Shown here piece by piece: positions 25,594-34,786 of a stretch of 64,000 nucleotides of DNA (within the stretch, counting starts at the first letter, position 1; each line of letters begins with the position of its first letter). Source of the DNA: Albibacterium bauzanense (GTDB lineage: Bacteria; Bacteroidota; Bacteroidia; Sphingobacteriales; Sphingobacteriaceae); contig NZ_SMGO01000002.1 in assembly GCF_004339765.1 (NCBI RefSeq), forward strand, positions 1,138,439 to 1,202,438, read 5' to 3'. Made by a program: the position numbers and the translations under genes. Below the pieces are notes generated by a model. It worked only from the letters and a program-made list of their open reading frames with translations. It did not search any database and was not told the origin of the DNA.

Positions 25594-26121
25594 TTAACAA
25601 TTAAAAAATAAATTCAAATCTCCTTTTGCAACACTGATTTCAAGCAACGAACGCTGTAAGATCAATTGTGCGCCCGCATTGTTTATTTCGGCTTGCTGTA
25701 GTTCATACTGGGATTGCGCCAAGCGTGTAAAATCCACCAATCCCGCCTCATAACTAAGTTTTAAACTGTTAAAAGCATCCGAAGCACTTTTCAGGCGTTC
25801 ACCCATCTTTTTAGTTACTACCACGTTCGATTGGTATTACTGTATCGCTTGTCAATCTGTTTATTCAGATCCAACTCAATTTGAGTTACGCGGTATTCAT
25901 CCGCTTTTAGCAGTTGCTCATATTGCTTTTTCCTGGCATTTAGCTGATGAAATTGAAGCAGAGGGAAACTTAACTGGATGCCGACGCCCATGTTGTTTCG
26001 AGTAAGGTTAAACCCTTCCGATTTATTAATATTTCCTATTGCATCAATTCCTGAGCCTCTGCCATACACATTTCCCCAGATATCCAGTTTGGGCCGCCAT
26101 GAAAATTTATTGATATACTCT
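25594..26121 (-). pseudogene. TolC-family channel remnant
   Basis: Two overlapping pieces in different frames make the C-terminal half of an outer-membrane efflux protein: GVGIQLSFPLLQFHQLNARK, then TKKMGERLKSASDAFNSLKL and GLVDFTRLAQSQYELQQAE. A frameshift lies near 25820. The N-terminal half is missing, with the TonB receptor gene ending just upstream. The RND pump gene that should sit between this gene and the adaptor is entirely absent. Confidence 0.85.
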
Positions 26122-26128
26122 AATCAAT

Positions 26129-28594
26129 TTAAAACTCTTTATCGCCGAATTCACTATTTGGAAGCTTTGATTTTCCAGTTAACTTATTCAAATTAAAGCT
26201 AAAGTTTAGTAAAAATACATCCGTTTCATAAATGTAGTTGGTGGTCGTATAAAAATCTCTTCCACTGGTGGTTATCCGCTGACGATTAGATTGATTCATG
26301 CCAAGATCGATATTCTGCCATTGTAATGTAGCAGAGAAACGTCCAGCCATAAATGTTTTCTTCAAGGATGCATTTGGTATCAGGAACCTTGAATCTTCTC
26401 CTTGTGCGGTTGGCCGGTTAGATAAGTAATTGAGGTTTCCCTGCAAACTCCAGGTTGGAGTGAGTTTAAAATTGGTATTTCCGTTTATGGAATAAACCCA
26501 GGCATCATTGCTGATTACCGAGTTTTTACCCAAAATGTTTAAATCGCCATCAATCTTATAATTATAAACATTCACACCCAGGTACAGGCTCCACCATTTT
26601 ACAGGCTGTAAATTAGTACCGGCCTCAATACCAAAGGTATGAGCCCTTTCAGCATTTGTGAATACCCTATTTAAAATGGTATCTGCGTACACACTATTTA
26701 CCCGTTGAATTGGGTTTTTAATATTTTGATAATACAGAGTTGTAAAGAATGAGCCTTTATTAAATGTTCTGATCAATCCCAATTCGGCCAAATCTATAAA
26801 GGATGGCAAAAGATCGGGGTCGCCCTGCTCCAGTGTTTCAGAGTGCTCTCTTTCCGGGATGGGGTTCAACTCATAGTTGTTCGTTCGCTGGATCCTCCTG
26901 CTATAGCCGGCCTTGCCTTTCAAGCCATCAGAAAAATTGTATAATAAATTCAGCGATGGAAACAAGTTTGAAAGATTTAATTTATGCGGAACAGGGTCGT
27001 AGGAAAGATCTACTGTTCGCGCAGCGTATTCATAACGCAAACCGCCAATGTATTCTAGCTTATTCACCTTACCGGAATACTGGCTATAAACAGAATTGAT
27101 CTGGTTTTTTGCTTTTGCGGTTCCCCTGAACCTGTCCGCATCAGGCTGCGATGTCGCTGGGGTTACAAAATAATCGAATTGACCGTCCTGCGTATCGTAT
27201 CTAAACTGGTAACCACTTTCCAGCTTGCCCTCGCCAATGTTTACGACATAATCCAGTTTAAAACGATACCCGTTAATTGGATTTTTGTAGGGATTGTAAA
27301 CATACTGTATGGTATCTGCCGTATTTGGATACTTGAGGTTACGGTTTTTTGTGTTCCCGAAAAGATCAGCATTTTCATACAGAACGGAAGCAGTTAAACT
27401 TGACTTATTGGCAAACGTGTGTGTGTAATCGAAATTCCCCAAAGTAAAGTTACCTTCTTTGGTCTGTAAATTTGAATTATAGTAAGTCGTACTTTTTATT
27501 AAGGAACCGGTAGATAAGTCAGAGGTAGTATTATTATAAAGCAGATCTGCCAATCGGGCCTGATAGCGTTTTCCGCTAAAAAAACCTATGGAGAATGAAT
27601 TATTTTTGTCAGCCGAATAAATCGCAGAAAGCCTCCCCGCATAGTTATATTTGTCAAAACTTCTTTCCCCATTCGAAGGAAAACGAGTTATCGTATTGTT
27701 ATTAAAATTCTTTGTAAATACATCACCTTCGCGGTAACCTGCGTTATCATTTCTGGTATAATTGCCTCCAACCGAAATATCCCATTTACCTTTCCTGTAA
27801 TTCAGGGTTACATCGCCTCCAAAACGCTTTGGCTGTTCTTTATTATCATAATCTGTTGTACTTGGTAAGCCCGCCTGTGCATTTGCAGACAAAGTAAATC
27901 CGTCATTAGCGCCTTTTTTGGTAACAATGTTGATAATACCCGCCTTCCCGTCGGGATCATATTTAGCAGATGGAGAAGTGATCAGCTCTATGTTTTCCAG
28001 ACTGTTTGCGGGCAATTGGCTTAAAACTGTTTGCGCATCTGTTAATACAGGTTTACCATTTACCAGAACCAGAAAACCTGTGGATCCTCTGACACTGATC
28101 TGTCCTTCGCCATTTACAGAAACTGATGGAAGGTTCTTTAATACATCTATAGCTGATCCACCTTTTGCACTCTCAAACTGATCAGCCCGGTAAGACTGTT
28201 TATCAATTTTATTTAATGCATTTATTTTTTCGCCGGTTATAGTTACCTGGTTAAGCAGTTCCGATCCGGGATTCAGGGATATGCTGCCAACATTTACATT
28301 TTTAGAAAGCGCCAGGTTTATCACTGGCGAATATTTATTTTCATACCCGATAAATACATATTTTAGAATATAAGATCCGGGCTGTAGTTTTAAAAATTCA
28401 AAAGAACCATTGCTTTTGGTAATCGTACCAGCAATAACTGTTGAGTCGCTTTTCAATAGTGCAACACTGGCATACTCAATGGGTTGATTATCTTGTTGAT
28501 CCTTTAGTATGCCTTTGATAGAAGAATTCTGAGCTAACGTTACTTTTATTAAAAATAATAAAAAAGTGAGTACAATTGTTTTTTGGAAATTCAT
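26129..28594 (-). CDS. TonB-dependent receptor-like outer-membrane protein
   Basis: An 821-residue protein with a signal peptide (ends near TLAQN, residue 22). A carboxypeptidase-regulatory domain follows (SIKGILKDQQDNQPIEYASV, about 24-43), then a TonB plug (GGSAIDVLKNLPSVSVNGEG, about 145-164) and a long beta-barrel of the outer-membrane beta-barrel (OMP_b-brl_3) type. Its substrate is unknown. It stands alone, with an AraC regulator upstream in the same orientation and efflux remnants downstream, and may once have been part of that efflux operon. Confidence 0.88.
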   Translation of the reverse strand: MNFQKTIVLTFLLFLIKVTLAQNSSIKGILKDQQDNQPIEYASVALLKSDSTVIAGTITKSNGSFEFLKLQPGSYILKYVFIGYENKYSPVINLALSKNVNVGSISLNPGSELLNQVTITGEKINALNKIDKQSYRADQFESAKGGSAIDVLKNLPSVSVNGEGQISVRGSTGFLVLVNGKPVLTDAQTVLSQLPANSLENIELITSPSAKYDPDGKAGIINIVTKKGANDGFTLSANAQAGLPSTTDYDNKEQPKRFGGDVTLNYRKGKWDISVGGNYTRNDNAGYREGDVFTKNFNNNTITRFPSNGERSFDKYNYAGRLSAIYSADKNNSFSIGFFSGKRYQARLADLLYNNTTSDLSTGSLIKSTTYYNSNLQTKEGNFTLGNFDYTHTFANKSSLTASVLYENADLFGNTKNRNLKYPNTADTIQYVYNPYKNPINGYRFKLDYVVNIGEGKLESGYQFRYDTQDGQFDYFVTPATSQPDADRFRGTAKAKNQINSVYSQYSGKVNKLEYIGGLRYEYAARTVDLSYDPVPHKLNLSNLFPSLNLLYNFSDGLKGKAGYSRRIQRTNNYELNPIPEREHSETLEQGDPDLLPSFIDLAELGLIRTFNKGSFFTTLYYQNIKNPIQRVNSVYADTILNRVFTNAERAHTFGIEAGTNLQPVKWWSLYLGVNVYNYKIDGDLNILGKNSVISNDAWVYSINGNTNFKLTPTWSLQGNLNYLSNRPTAQGEDSRFLIPNASLKKTFMAGRFSATLQWQNIDLGMNQSNRQRITTSGRDFYTTTNYIYETDVFLLNFSFNLNKLTGKSKLPNSEFGDKEF

Positions 28595-28646
28595 GGAAGT
28601 TTAAGTATAATTAATATAACCGGTGCAATTTTAGCTATTTGAAAAC

Positions 28647-28674
28647 AAAAAAAAACAGTAAAAAAAACTGTTTT
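28647..28674 (-). terminator. Rho-independent terminator of the AraC gene
   Basis: AAAACAGT (28652-28659) pairs with ACTGTTTT (28667-28674) around a 7-nt loop, and a T-rich run follows on the minus strand. It sits 26 bp past the stop of the AraC-type gene and upstream of the TonB receptor gene. Confidence 0.75.
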
Positions 28675-28700
28675 GCGGCATATTTGAAAATAATGTGGTA

Positions 28701-29531
28701 CTAAAGTGAATTTAGCCTGTAATATTGAGGAGTGATGCCCGTAAACCGCTTAAAATATTTATTAAAATGCGATGGATCATTAAAGCTTAATATAAATGCA
28801 ATCTCTGCTACAGTATTGTCGGTATAGATTAATAAACGCTTTGCCTCATTAATAATAAATTCTGATAAAATAGTTGAAGCTGACGTATCCATTTCTTTTT
28901 TGCAGGCCAGATTTAAATTTTGAGGCGAGGTATTAAGCTTTTCGGCATAATAGGCTACGCTATTTTTTATCGTTTTTTCATAGCTAAGCATCTCACGAAA
29001 ATTATGGCAGAGGCCTTTTTCAATTATTCTACTATTTGTGTGGGGGTTTTTTCCTTCCTTTAAAATTTTGGCCAGTAAAGCTTTAAGTAACCCTTCGACA
29101 AGTACCTTAGAAGAACTGCCTTCTAAGGTATCTTCATCAATAAATATTTCAAATAACTTGTTAATCGAATCGGTTTGTTTAAGATGTAGTATTGCAGTCT
29201 TACTTAACTGATAGAGTAATGATTTTATTTCTTTATCTATACTTTGATCAATTAACTTTTTCTTGATAATGACAACATAGCCTTCGGGTTCTGAAGCCAG
29301 TTCCCAGTAGTGGATCTGTTCTTTACGTACAAAAAAAACACTTTGAGGAACAACCTCATAACGTTGGGAATCTATATAGTGATAGCCGCTGCCTTTCGAA
29401 AGAAAAATAATCTCAAAGTAGCTGTTATGCTTATGTGGTTTTGTAACTCTCACCTCCTTTTTAAAAGAGGACACTTTTAGAACTTTATCTTCCTTTATTT
29501 TGTTCTTAATAACAATTGAACTGCTCATCAA
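28701..29531 (-). CDS. AraC-family transcriptional regulator
   Basis: A 276-residue protein with an N-terminal cupin-like sensing domain (HKHNSYFEIIFLSKGSGYHY, about 33-52) and a C-terminal double helix-turn-helix domain (about 180-276). The second part reads NTVAEIAFILSFNDPSHFNK and ends with RFTGITPQYYR, typical of the family. It is divergent from the DoxX-hemerythrin operon, which makes that operon and the adjacent TonB receptor its candidate targets. Confidence 0.88.
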   Translation of the reverse strand: MMSSSIVIKNKIKEDKVLKVSSFKKEVRVTKPHKHNSYFEIIFLSKGSGYHYIDSQRYEVVPQSVFFVRKEQIHYWELASEPEGYVVIIKKKLIDQSIDKEIKSLLYQLSKTAILHLKQTDSINKLFEIFIDEDTLEGSSSKVLVEGLLKALLAKILKEGKNPHTNSRIIEKGLCHNFREMLSYEKTIKNSVAYYAEKLNTSPQNLNLACKKEMDTSASTILSEFIINEAKRLLIYTDNTVAEIAFILSFNDPSHFNKYFKRFTGITPQYYRLNSL

Positions 29532-29686
29532 ATATATTTCGGGTTAAACAATAGATTTTATTTTTGAGACTTAAATGTGTGTGTTAAGTTTAATTGCTAT
29601 TTCTAAATACCATACATATTGCAAATATACCATTGGTTTGACTTAATACGGTGTAGCTTTATGAGTGCTTGTTAATCATTCGGATC

Positions 29687-30118
29687 ATGAAAGATATTTT
29701 TAAAACCTCAGCTACTTTTATCGTGGCATTGCGGATACTCGTTGGCCTGATATTCTTTTTTGAAGGTATTCAGAAATTTATTAGGCCGGAAGAAGTTGGT
29801 TTAGGAAGATTTGCCAAAATAGGATTTGAAAATCCTGAATTTTGGGCGCACTTTACCGGGATTTTTGAAATTTTTTGTGGTCTTCTTGTTTTATTGGGAT
29901 TAGTAATGCGGATTGCAATTATCCCGTTGATCGTCATTATGGCCGTTGCATTTATCGAAACAAAATGGCCAATACTAATTGAACAAGGATTTTGGCCCTT
30001 TGCCCACGAATACCGAACAGATCTTTTAATGACGGTTCTTCTGATCTATCTGCTTGTTTATGGAGCAGGTATTAATTCTTTAGACTATAAAATCTACAAA
30101 TCAAAATATCAGCTATGA
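29687..30118 (+). CDS. DoxX-family membrane protein
   Basis: A 143-residue protein with four membrane helices and the DoxX pattern: LRILVGLIFFFEGIQKF (about 12-28), FTGIFEIFCGLLVLLGL (about 54-70), and TKWPILIEQGFWPFAHEYRTD. Members take part in respiratory or redox membrane chemistry, with no single known reaction. I chose the ATG at 29687, 18 nt inside a weaker TTG start. The stop overlaps the hemerythrin gene start by 4 nt (ATGA). Confidence 0.85.
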   Translation: MKDIFKTSATFIVALRILVGLIFFFEGIQKFIRPEEVGLGRFAKIGFENPEFWAHFTGIFEIFCGLLVLLGLVMRIAIIPLIVIMAVAFIETKWPILIEQGFWPFAHEYRTDLLMTVLLIYLLVYGAGINSLDYKIYKSKYQL

Positions 30119-30852
30119 AAACAACAGAAAATGATTTTTTGGAAGATGGAAATTTCGACAGACGTAACTTCCTTGACAAGAGCCTAAAGATTGCTGCAAT
30201 TACCAGCATTGGCGGAATATCCCTTTTTTCAGGATGTAAAGGCAAGGAAGAAGAGCAGGAAGGGGAAGAAAAAGAAGTGTCCCCACCAGAAGATCTGATG
30301 CAGGAACATGGACTGTTAAACCGGGTGCTGCTCATTTATGATACTTGTAGAATGCATCTGACAGACAAAAGTTCATTTCCAAAAGAAGCCTTATATAATT
30401 CGGCAAATATTATTAGAACATTTGTAGAGGATTATCATGAAAAACAGGAAGAGAATTATCTTTTCCCACGATTTAAAAAAACCAATCAGTTAGTAGATCT
30501 GGTGCAGACTTTACTTATTCAACATAATGCCGGACGTACAATTACCAGTCAGATCATGCAGTTAGGCAAAATACAAAATTTATCGGCAGGCGAACATCAA
30601 AAATTAATACAGTTGCTCAGTGATTTCAATACGATGTACCGCCCCCATGAAGCAAGAGAAGACACGATATTATTCCCTGCGTTTCGGAAAATAGTCTCAA
30701 AGCATGAATACGATTCTTTAGGTGAAGAATTTGAGAAGAATGAACACAAGCTTTTTGGAGAAGACGGCTTTGAAACTATGGTCAATAAGGTAGCAGATAT
30801 AGAAAAGCAATTAGGTATTTACGAACTGACCCAGTTTACACCAAAAGTATAG
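30115..30852 (+). CDS. Exported hemerythrin-domain lipoprotein
   Basis: A 245-residue protein. The N-terminus carries a twin-arginine stretch (DRRNFLDKSL) before a hydrophobic segment and a lipobox LFSGC (Cys about 41), so it could use Tat export and lipid anchoring. The hemerythrin fold follows with iron-ligand motifs QEHGLLNR (about 63-70), DYHEKQEENYLFPRF (about 105-119), QHNAGRTI and PHEAREDTILFPAF (about 177-190). It probably binds O2, NO or iron outside the cytoplasm. It is co-translated with DoxX. Confidence 0.88.
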   Translation: MKTTENDFLEDGNFDRRNFLDKSLKIAAITSIGGISLFSGCKGKEEEQEGEEKEVSPPEDLMQEHGLLNRVLLIYDTCRMHLTDKSSFPKEALYNSANIIRTFVEDYHEKQEENYLFPRFKKTNQLVDLVQTLLIQHNAGRTITSQIMQLGKIQNLSAGEHQKLIQLLSDFNTMYRPHEAREDTILFPAFRKIVSKHEYDSLGEEFEKNEHKLFGEDGFETMVNKVADIEKQLGIYELTQFTPKV

Positions 30853-30906
30853 ACAAGAACCACACTCCTCATTGTTAAAAAAATAATTTACTAAATAAAC
30901 AATATC

Positions 30907-31116
30907 ATGGCAAACACAAGTAGTAATCCTCTTGAACACACTGCTAACATAAAGAAAGAGTTATCAGCACTTACCGAGCAGTTACGTCAGGACATATTAA
31001 AGGTTAATGACCCGGCAGCCAAGGCATTGTTCGAAGTTTCTGCTGAAGTTATTATCGGGATCCAAAAAGCTTTTACCGATTATGAAGAGAAGAATGAAAG
31101 TGCCTGGAAAAACTAA
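30907..31116 (+). CDS. Small unknown soluble protein
   Basis: A 69-residue, charged, helical protein I do not recognise (KKELSALTEQLRQDILKVND, then IGIQKAFTDYEEKNESAW). It follows the hemerythrin gene by 54 bp on the same strand, so it may be the third gene of that operon. No domain or signal peptide is seen. Confidence 0.55.
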   Translation: MANTSSNPLEHTANIKKELSALTEQLRQDILKVNDPAAKALFEVSAEVIIGIQKAFTDYEEKNESAWKN

Positions 31117-31171
31117 ATCTTTAATAAAATAAATGCCCGATTTCTTACCAAACAGCTATTTAATATAAGTA

Positions 31172-31390
31172 GTGATTTTTCTCTCAGGAGTTATTGCATA
31201 TTTAATTTCCACATTGTCTGGTGGCGGGAATTCTTTGTTACTTGTTCCTATAATTAATTTTTTGATTGGCGGCAAAGCTACTGCTCCTGTTATTAATAAT
31301 ATACCGCTCGCCAACGCCAAAATGATATGCTGCGCCAATCTCAGTTTAAAACGTGACATCTGTTTTAATTTCATAGTCAGAGATTGCTGA
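31172..31390 (+). pseudogene. N-terminal fragment of a TauE/SafE exporter
   Basis: From a GTG start the frame gives VIAYLISTLSGGGNSLLLVP then IINFLIGGKATAPVINNI. This matches the first repeat of TauE/SafE exporters (usual pattern STxxGGGGxLLLVP). After about residue 50 it turns into unrelated sequence and stops, whereas the family is about 250 residues. It is a truncated leftover. The overlapping minus-strand frame is not a gene. Confidence 0.7.
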
Positions 31391-31430
31391 TTCTTGAAGG
31401 TGGCATCATGTTGTTCAACGTTTCCGCTTA

Positions 31431-31922
31431 TTATTTCAGCCTTTCCAAATAAGCTTTCATCAGGGCGATTTCTTCCTCCTGTGATTTAATAATCTGCTCT
31501 GATAGTTTCTTTACTTCGGGATCTTTGATGGTGGCATTTTTGCTTGTCATGATAGCGGATGAGTGATGAGGTATCATGCCTTTCATATATTGGATATCTC
31601 CAACAAATGTCTGCTGCCTTAAAAAGGTCAAAACAGCAATAAATACAACAACTGCTGATGCTAAAATTATCTTGTTCAATCTTTTATTTGGATACATCTT
31701 GCCCATCATCGGCAGCATAAATACCGCCATTGCAGAAACCATGAGAATTGACATGTAAGTCCTTGTAATACTCAAATAAATATGGTTTGCCTCATCGACA
31801 TTCAGGAACATAATTCCATACATCAGGATGAAGGATATGGCCAGCATTAGAAGGAATTTTTTATATGGACTGCCGCCGTGTTCCATTGTTACGTGTTGAT
31901 TGTTTTGATTTTCGTTTTTCAT
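31431..31922 (-). CDS. DUF305-family membrane protein
   Basis: A 163-residue protein with an N-terminal cytoplasmic stretch, three helices (about 23-40, 50-75 and 85-102), and the DUF305 core MKGMIPHHSSAIMTSKNA (about 113-130) followed by EQIIKSQEEEIALMKAYL. The HH-S and E residues are ferritin-like and often seen near copper genes. It is the last gene of the copper cluster. A role in metal handling is inferred from context. Confidence 0.85.
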   Translation of the reverse strand: MKNENQNNQHVTMEHGGSPYKKFLLMLAISFILMYGIMFLNVDEANHIYLSITRTYMSILMVSAMAVFMLPMMGKMYPNKRLNKIILASAVVVFIAVLTFLRQQTFVGDIQYMKGMIPHHSSAIMTSKNATIKDPEVKKLSEQIIKSQEEEIALMKAYLERLK

Positions 31923-31969
31923 GTTTAAAGTTTTAAATTAATTTGTTTATTACTTATGACAGATGATAT

Positions 31970-32206
31970 CTACCAACCTTGTTCTTTATAAAATTGTTCA
32001 ATTGCATCGCCAATTAAATTGACAGTTAACTGGTCGAGGTCTCCGTCAACTGAGCTCCATGAATTATCACCGTTATTTAATATGGCTACTATTTTTCCAT
32101 CCAATTCTATCTCAAAAGTTTCATCTTTATGATGCACCTTTAGGTGTGTCGTCTGATCGATACGATTTAATGTCACCGAGATTCTAAAATTACTATCGTC
32201 TTTCAT
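31970..32206 (-). CDS. Small unknown protein of the copper cluster
   Basis: A 78-residue soluble protein, not recognised. It is beta-rich (FEIELDGKIVAILNNGDNSW) with an acidic helical end (GDAIEQFYKEQGW). It follows copA by 22 bp in the same direction, so it is probably co-transcribed. Confidence 0.55.
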   Translation of the reverse strand: MKDDSNFRISVTLNRIDQTTHLKVHHKDETFEIELDGKIVAILNNGDNSWSSVDGDLDQLTVNLIGDAIEQFYKEQGW

Positions 32207-32228
32207 TTATATATATTTGATTTTTTAT

Positions 32229-34775
32229 TTAATCCAGCTTCGCACTTCTTAACCTTAACGAGTTAAGGATAACGGATACCGAGCTAAAACTCATGGCTAG
32301 GGCCGCGATCATTGGCGAAAGCAGGACGCCAAAAAACGGGTATAAAATGCCCGCTGCAATAGGGATTCCCAAAACATTATAGCCCAAGGCAAAAAACAAA
32401 TTCCCCTTAATGTTCCCCATTACTTTGTGGCTTAGAAGTCTTGCTTTGGCAATCCCGTTCAGATCACCTTTCACTAAGGTAATCGCTGAACTTTCAATGG
32501 CCACATCGGTTCCGGTTCCCATTGCAATGCCAATATCTGCCTGCGACAATGCCGGGGCGTCGTTAATACCGTCGCCAGCCATTGCTACTTTTTTCCCTTC
32601 AGCCTGCAAATGTTTTATCTCTTTCAATTTATCTTCCGGCAGCATCTGGGCCTTATATCCATCGAGGTTCAATGTTTCGCTTACCGCTTTTGCTGTGTCC
32701 TCGTTATCACCCGTAAACATGATCACCTGTAGACCTTCTTTCTGCAATTTTTGGATGGCTTCCTTGCTCGATTCCTTAATTTTATCGGAGATCACCACAA
32801 AACCAATGGCAGATTTTCCTATAGCCAAATAAGAGACTGTTTTGCCTTGTTTTTGCTCTGCTTTTACCTGCTTTTCCAAATCAGGGTTAATTTTTGCCTT
32901 GACCTGTTCCATTAACTTTTCGTTTCCAAGGGCGAGGTTTTCTTTTCCAAGCACCCCGATAACACCCTTCCCTGTAATGGCTTCAAAATTGGAAACAGGC
33001 TGGACATCTATCTTTTTTTCTTCGCCATAACGCAGCGTAGCCTGCGCCAATGGATGTTCGCTACTGCCATTTAATGATATGATCCTTTGAAGGATATCAT
33101 TTTCGGTAAGACCGGCATCAGTACTAATGACTTTTTCAACCGAAGGCTTTCCTTCGGTCACCGTTCCTGTTTTATCGATGATAACCACATCAATTGCATT
33201 CATTTTTTCAAGGGACTCTGCATTTTTGATGAGTATGCCGGATTTTGCGCCCTTCCCGACACCAACCATGACCGACATGGGTGTGGCAAGGCCAAGCGCA
33301 CAGGGACAGGCAATAATGAGCACCGCTATTGCATTTACAAAACCATAGACATATGAAGGTTCGGGGCCATAGACCGCCCAGATAATGAAAGTTACGGTAG
33401 AGATCAACACCACGACGGGCACAAAATAGCTGGAGATTTTATCGGCCAGTTTTTGAATGGGCGCTTTCGAGCGGCTGGCAGAATTGACCATTTCAATGAT
33501 CTGCGACAGCAGGGTTTCTGAACCAACTTTTTCTGCAAGCATGGTAAACGTTTTATTGCCGTTTATGGTTCCGGAACTTATCTTGTCACCTGGCTTTTTA
33601 TCAACCGGAATGGGTTCTCCGGAAATCATGGATTCATCGATTGTTACCTCACCTACTTTGATACTTCCATCCACGGGTACTTTTTCACCGGGCTTAACGC
33701 GCAGCAGGTCGCCCTTCTGAATATCATCGATGGAAACGGACGTTTCCTTTTCCCCTACAATTTTTGTGGCAGTATTTGGTGCCAGTTTCAATAGTTCCTT
33801 AATGGCACTATTAGTCTTTCCATGTGCACGGGCTTCTAAAAGCTGCCCGAGCAGTACAAGTGTAAGGATTACCGTAGCTGCCTCAAAATACACATAGACG
33901 GTTCCTGAATGGGTCTTGAACTGATCTGGGAAAATGCCTGGAAATAATAAGGCCAGTATACTGAAAAGCCAAGCAACCCCTGCACCGATACCGATCAAGG
34001 TAAACATATTCAGGTTCCAGGTGATAACCGAACGCCATGCACGCTCAAAAAACATCCAAGTGGAATAAAACACCACCGGAATAGAAAAAGCAAACTGAAC
34101 CCAGTTCCAATATCTAAGATCCATCAGTTTAAACAGGGGATTACTAGGGATCATCTCCGACATAGAAATAATAAAAATAGGAACCGTAAAAACAGTGGCT
34201 ATTTTAAACTTGCGCAGTAATTGTTTATACGTTTTATCTTCCTCTTCAACATCTGCACTTATCGGTATCAGATCCATTCCGCATATCGGACAGGCACCCG
34301 GCTTGTCACGGATAATTTCTGGATGCATAGGACAAGTGTATTTGGCGGATTTTCTTAAAGACGGTTGCTTAATAAGATCCATTCCGCAGACCGGACAATT
34401 GCCAGGTTTATCATAGGTTTTGTCGCCTTCACAGTGCATAGGACAATAATATTTTCCCCCGCTATCTTTCGGTAATGGTTCTGCTATTGTTCCATGATGA
34501 TGGGGGGCATTAGGATGAGCATCATGAGACTTTGTCCGCTGATGGTTATGCTCATCCGCATGATGATGGCCTGACATCTCAATGGTGTAATTTCCAGTAG
34601 CCGACAATGCTTCCTGCAACTTTTCTGTTGGTATATGCTTTTCCATTGTAGCAGTTGCCTCAGGTGGTTCAAGCGTGACTACCGCAGAAATCCCTTTTAC
34701 TTTATTCAGTGCCTGTTCAACTTTAGTCCGGCAGCCGTCGCAGCTCATTCCGGTTACTCTATAAGTATGTTTCAT
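32229..34775 (-). CDS. copA: Copper-exporting P-type ATPase with added metal-binding domains
   Basis: An 848-residue P1B ATPase. N-terminus: HMA domain with TGMSCDGCRTKVE (about 8-20), a His-rich linker (about 75-100), then two short heavy-metal-binding domains (YCPMHCEG...CPVCGMDLI and YTCPMHPE...CPICGMDLI, about 105-175). Core: eight helices, the actuator motif ESMISGEPIP, the ion channel motif IACPCALGLATPMSV, the phosphorylation site IDKTGTVTEG and MAGDGINDAPAL. CPC plus the Cu-type ends indicates Cu(I) export from the cytoplasm. It lies 11 bp after the multicopper oxidase gene. Confidence 0.95.
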   Translation of the reverse strand: MKHTYRVTGMSCDGCRTKVEQALNKVKGISAVVTLEPPEATATMEKHIPTEKLQEALSATGNYTIEMSGHHHADEHNHQRTKSHDAHPNAPHHHGTIAEPLPKDSGGKYYCPMHCEGDKTYDKPGNCPVCGMDLIKQPSLRKSAKYTCPMHPEIIRDKPGACPICGMDLIPISADVEEEDKTYKQLLRKFKIATVFTVPIFIISMSEMIPSNPLFKLMDLRYWNWVQFAFSIPVVFYSTWMFFERAWRSVITWNLNMFTLIGIGAGVAWLFSILALLFPGIFPDQFKTHSGTVYVYFEAATVILTLVLLGQLLEARAHGKTNSAIKELLKLAPNTATKIVGEKETSVSIDDIQKGDLLRVKPGEKVPVDGSIKVGEVTIDESMISGEPIPVDKKPGDKISSGTINGNKTFTMLAEKVGSETLLSQIIEMVNSASRSKAPIQKLADKISSYFVPVVVLISTVTFIIWAVYGPEPSYVYGFVNAIAVLIIACPCALGLATPMSVMVGVGKGAKSGILIKNAESLEKMNAIDVVIIDKTGTVTEGKPSVEKVISTDAGLTENDILQRIISLNGSSEHPLAQATLRYGEEKKIDVQPVSNFEAITGKGVIGVLGKENLALGNEKLMEQVKAKINPDLEKQVKAEQKQGKTVSYLAIGKSAIGFVVISDKIKESSKEAIQKLQKEGLQVIMFTGDNEDTAKAVSETLNLDGYKAQMLPEDKLKEIKHLQAEGKKVAMAGDGINDAPALSQADIGIAMGTGTDVAIESSAITLVKGDLNGIAKARLLSHKVMGNIKGNLFFALGYNVLGIPIAAGILYPFFGVLLSPMIAALAMSFSSVSVILNSLRLRSAKLD

Positions 34776-34786
34776 GTGCTATCAAT

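Noticed and set aside
31156..31374. Minus-strand frame of 72 codons opposite the TauE fragment
   Set aside because: The plus strand has clear TauE/SafE homology here; the minus frame is its antisense image.
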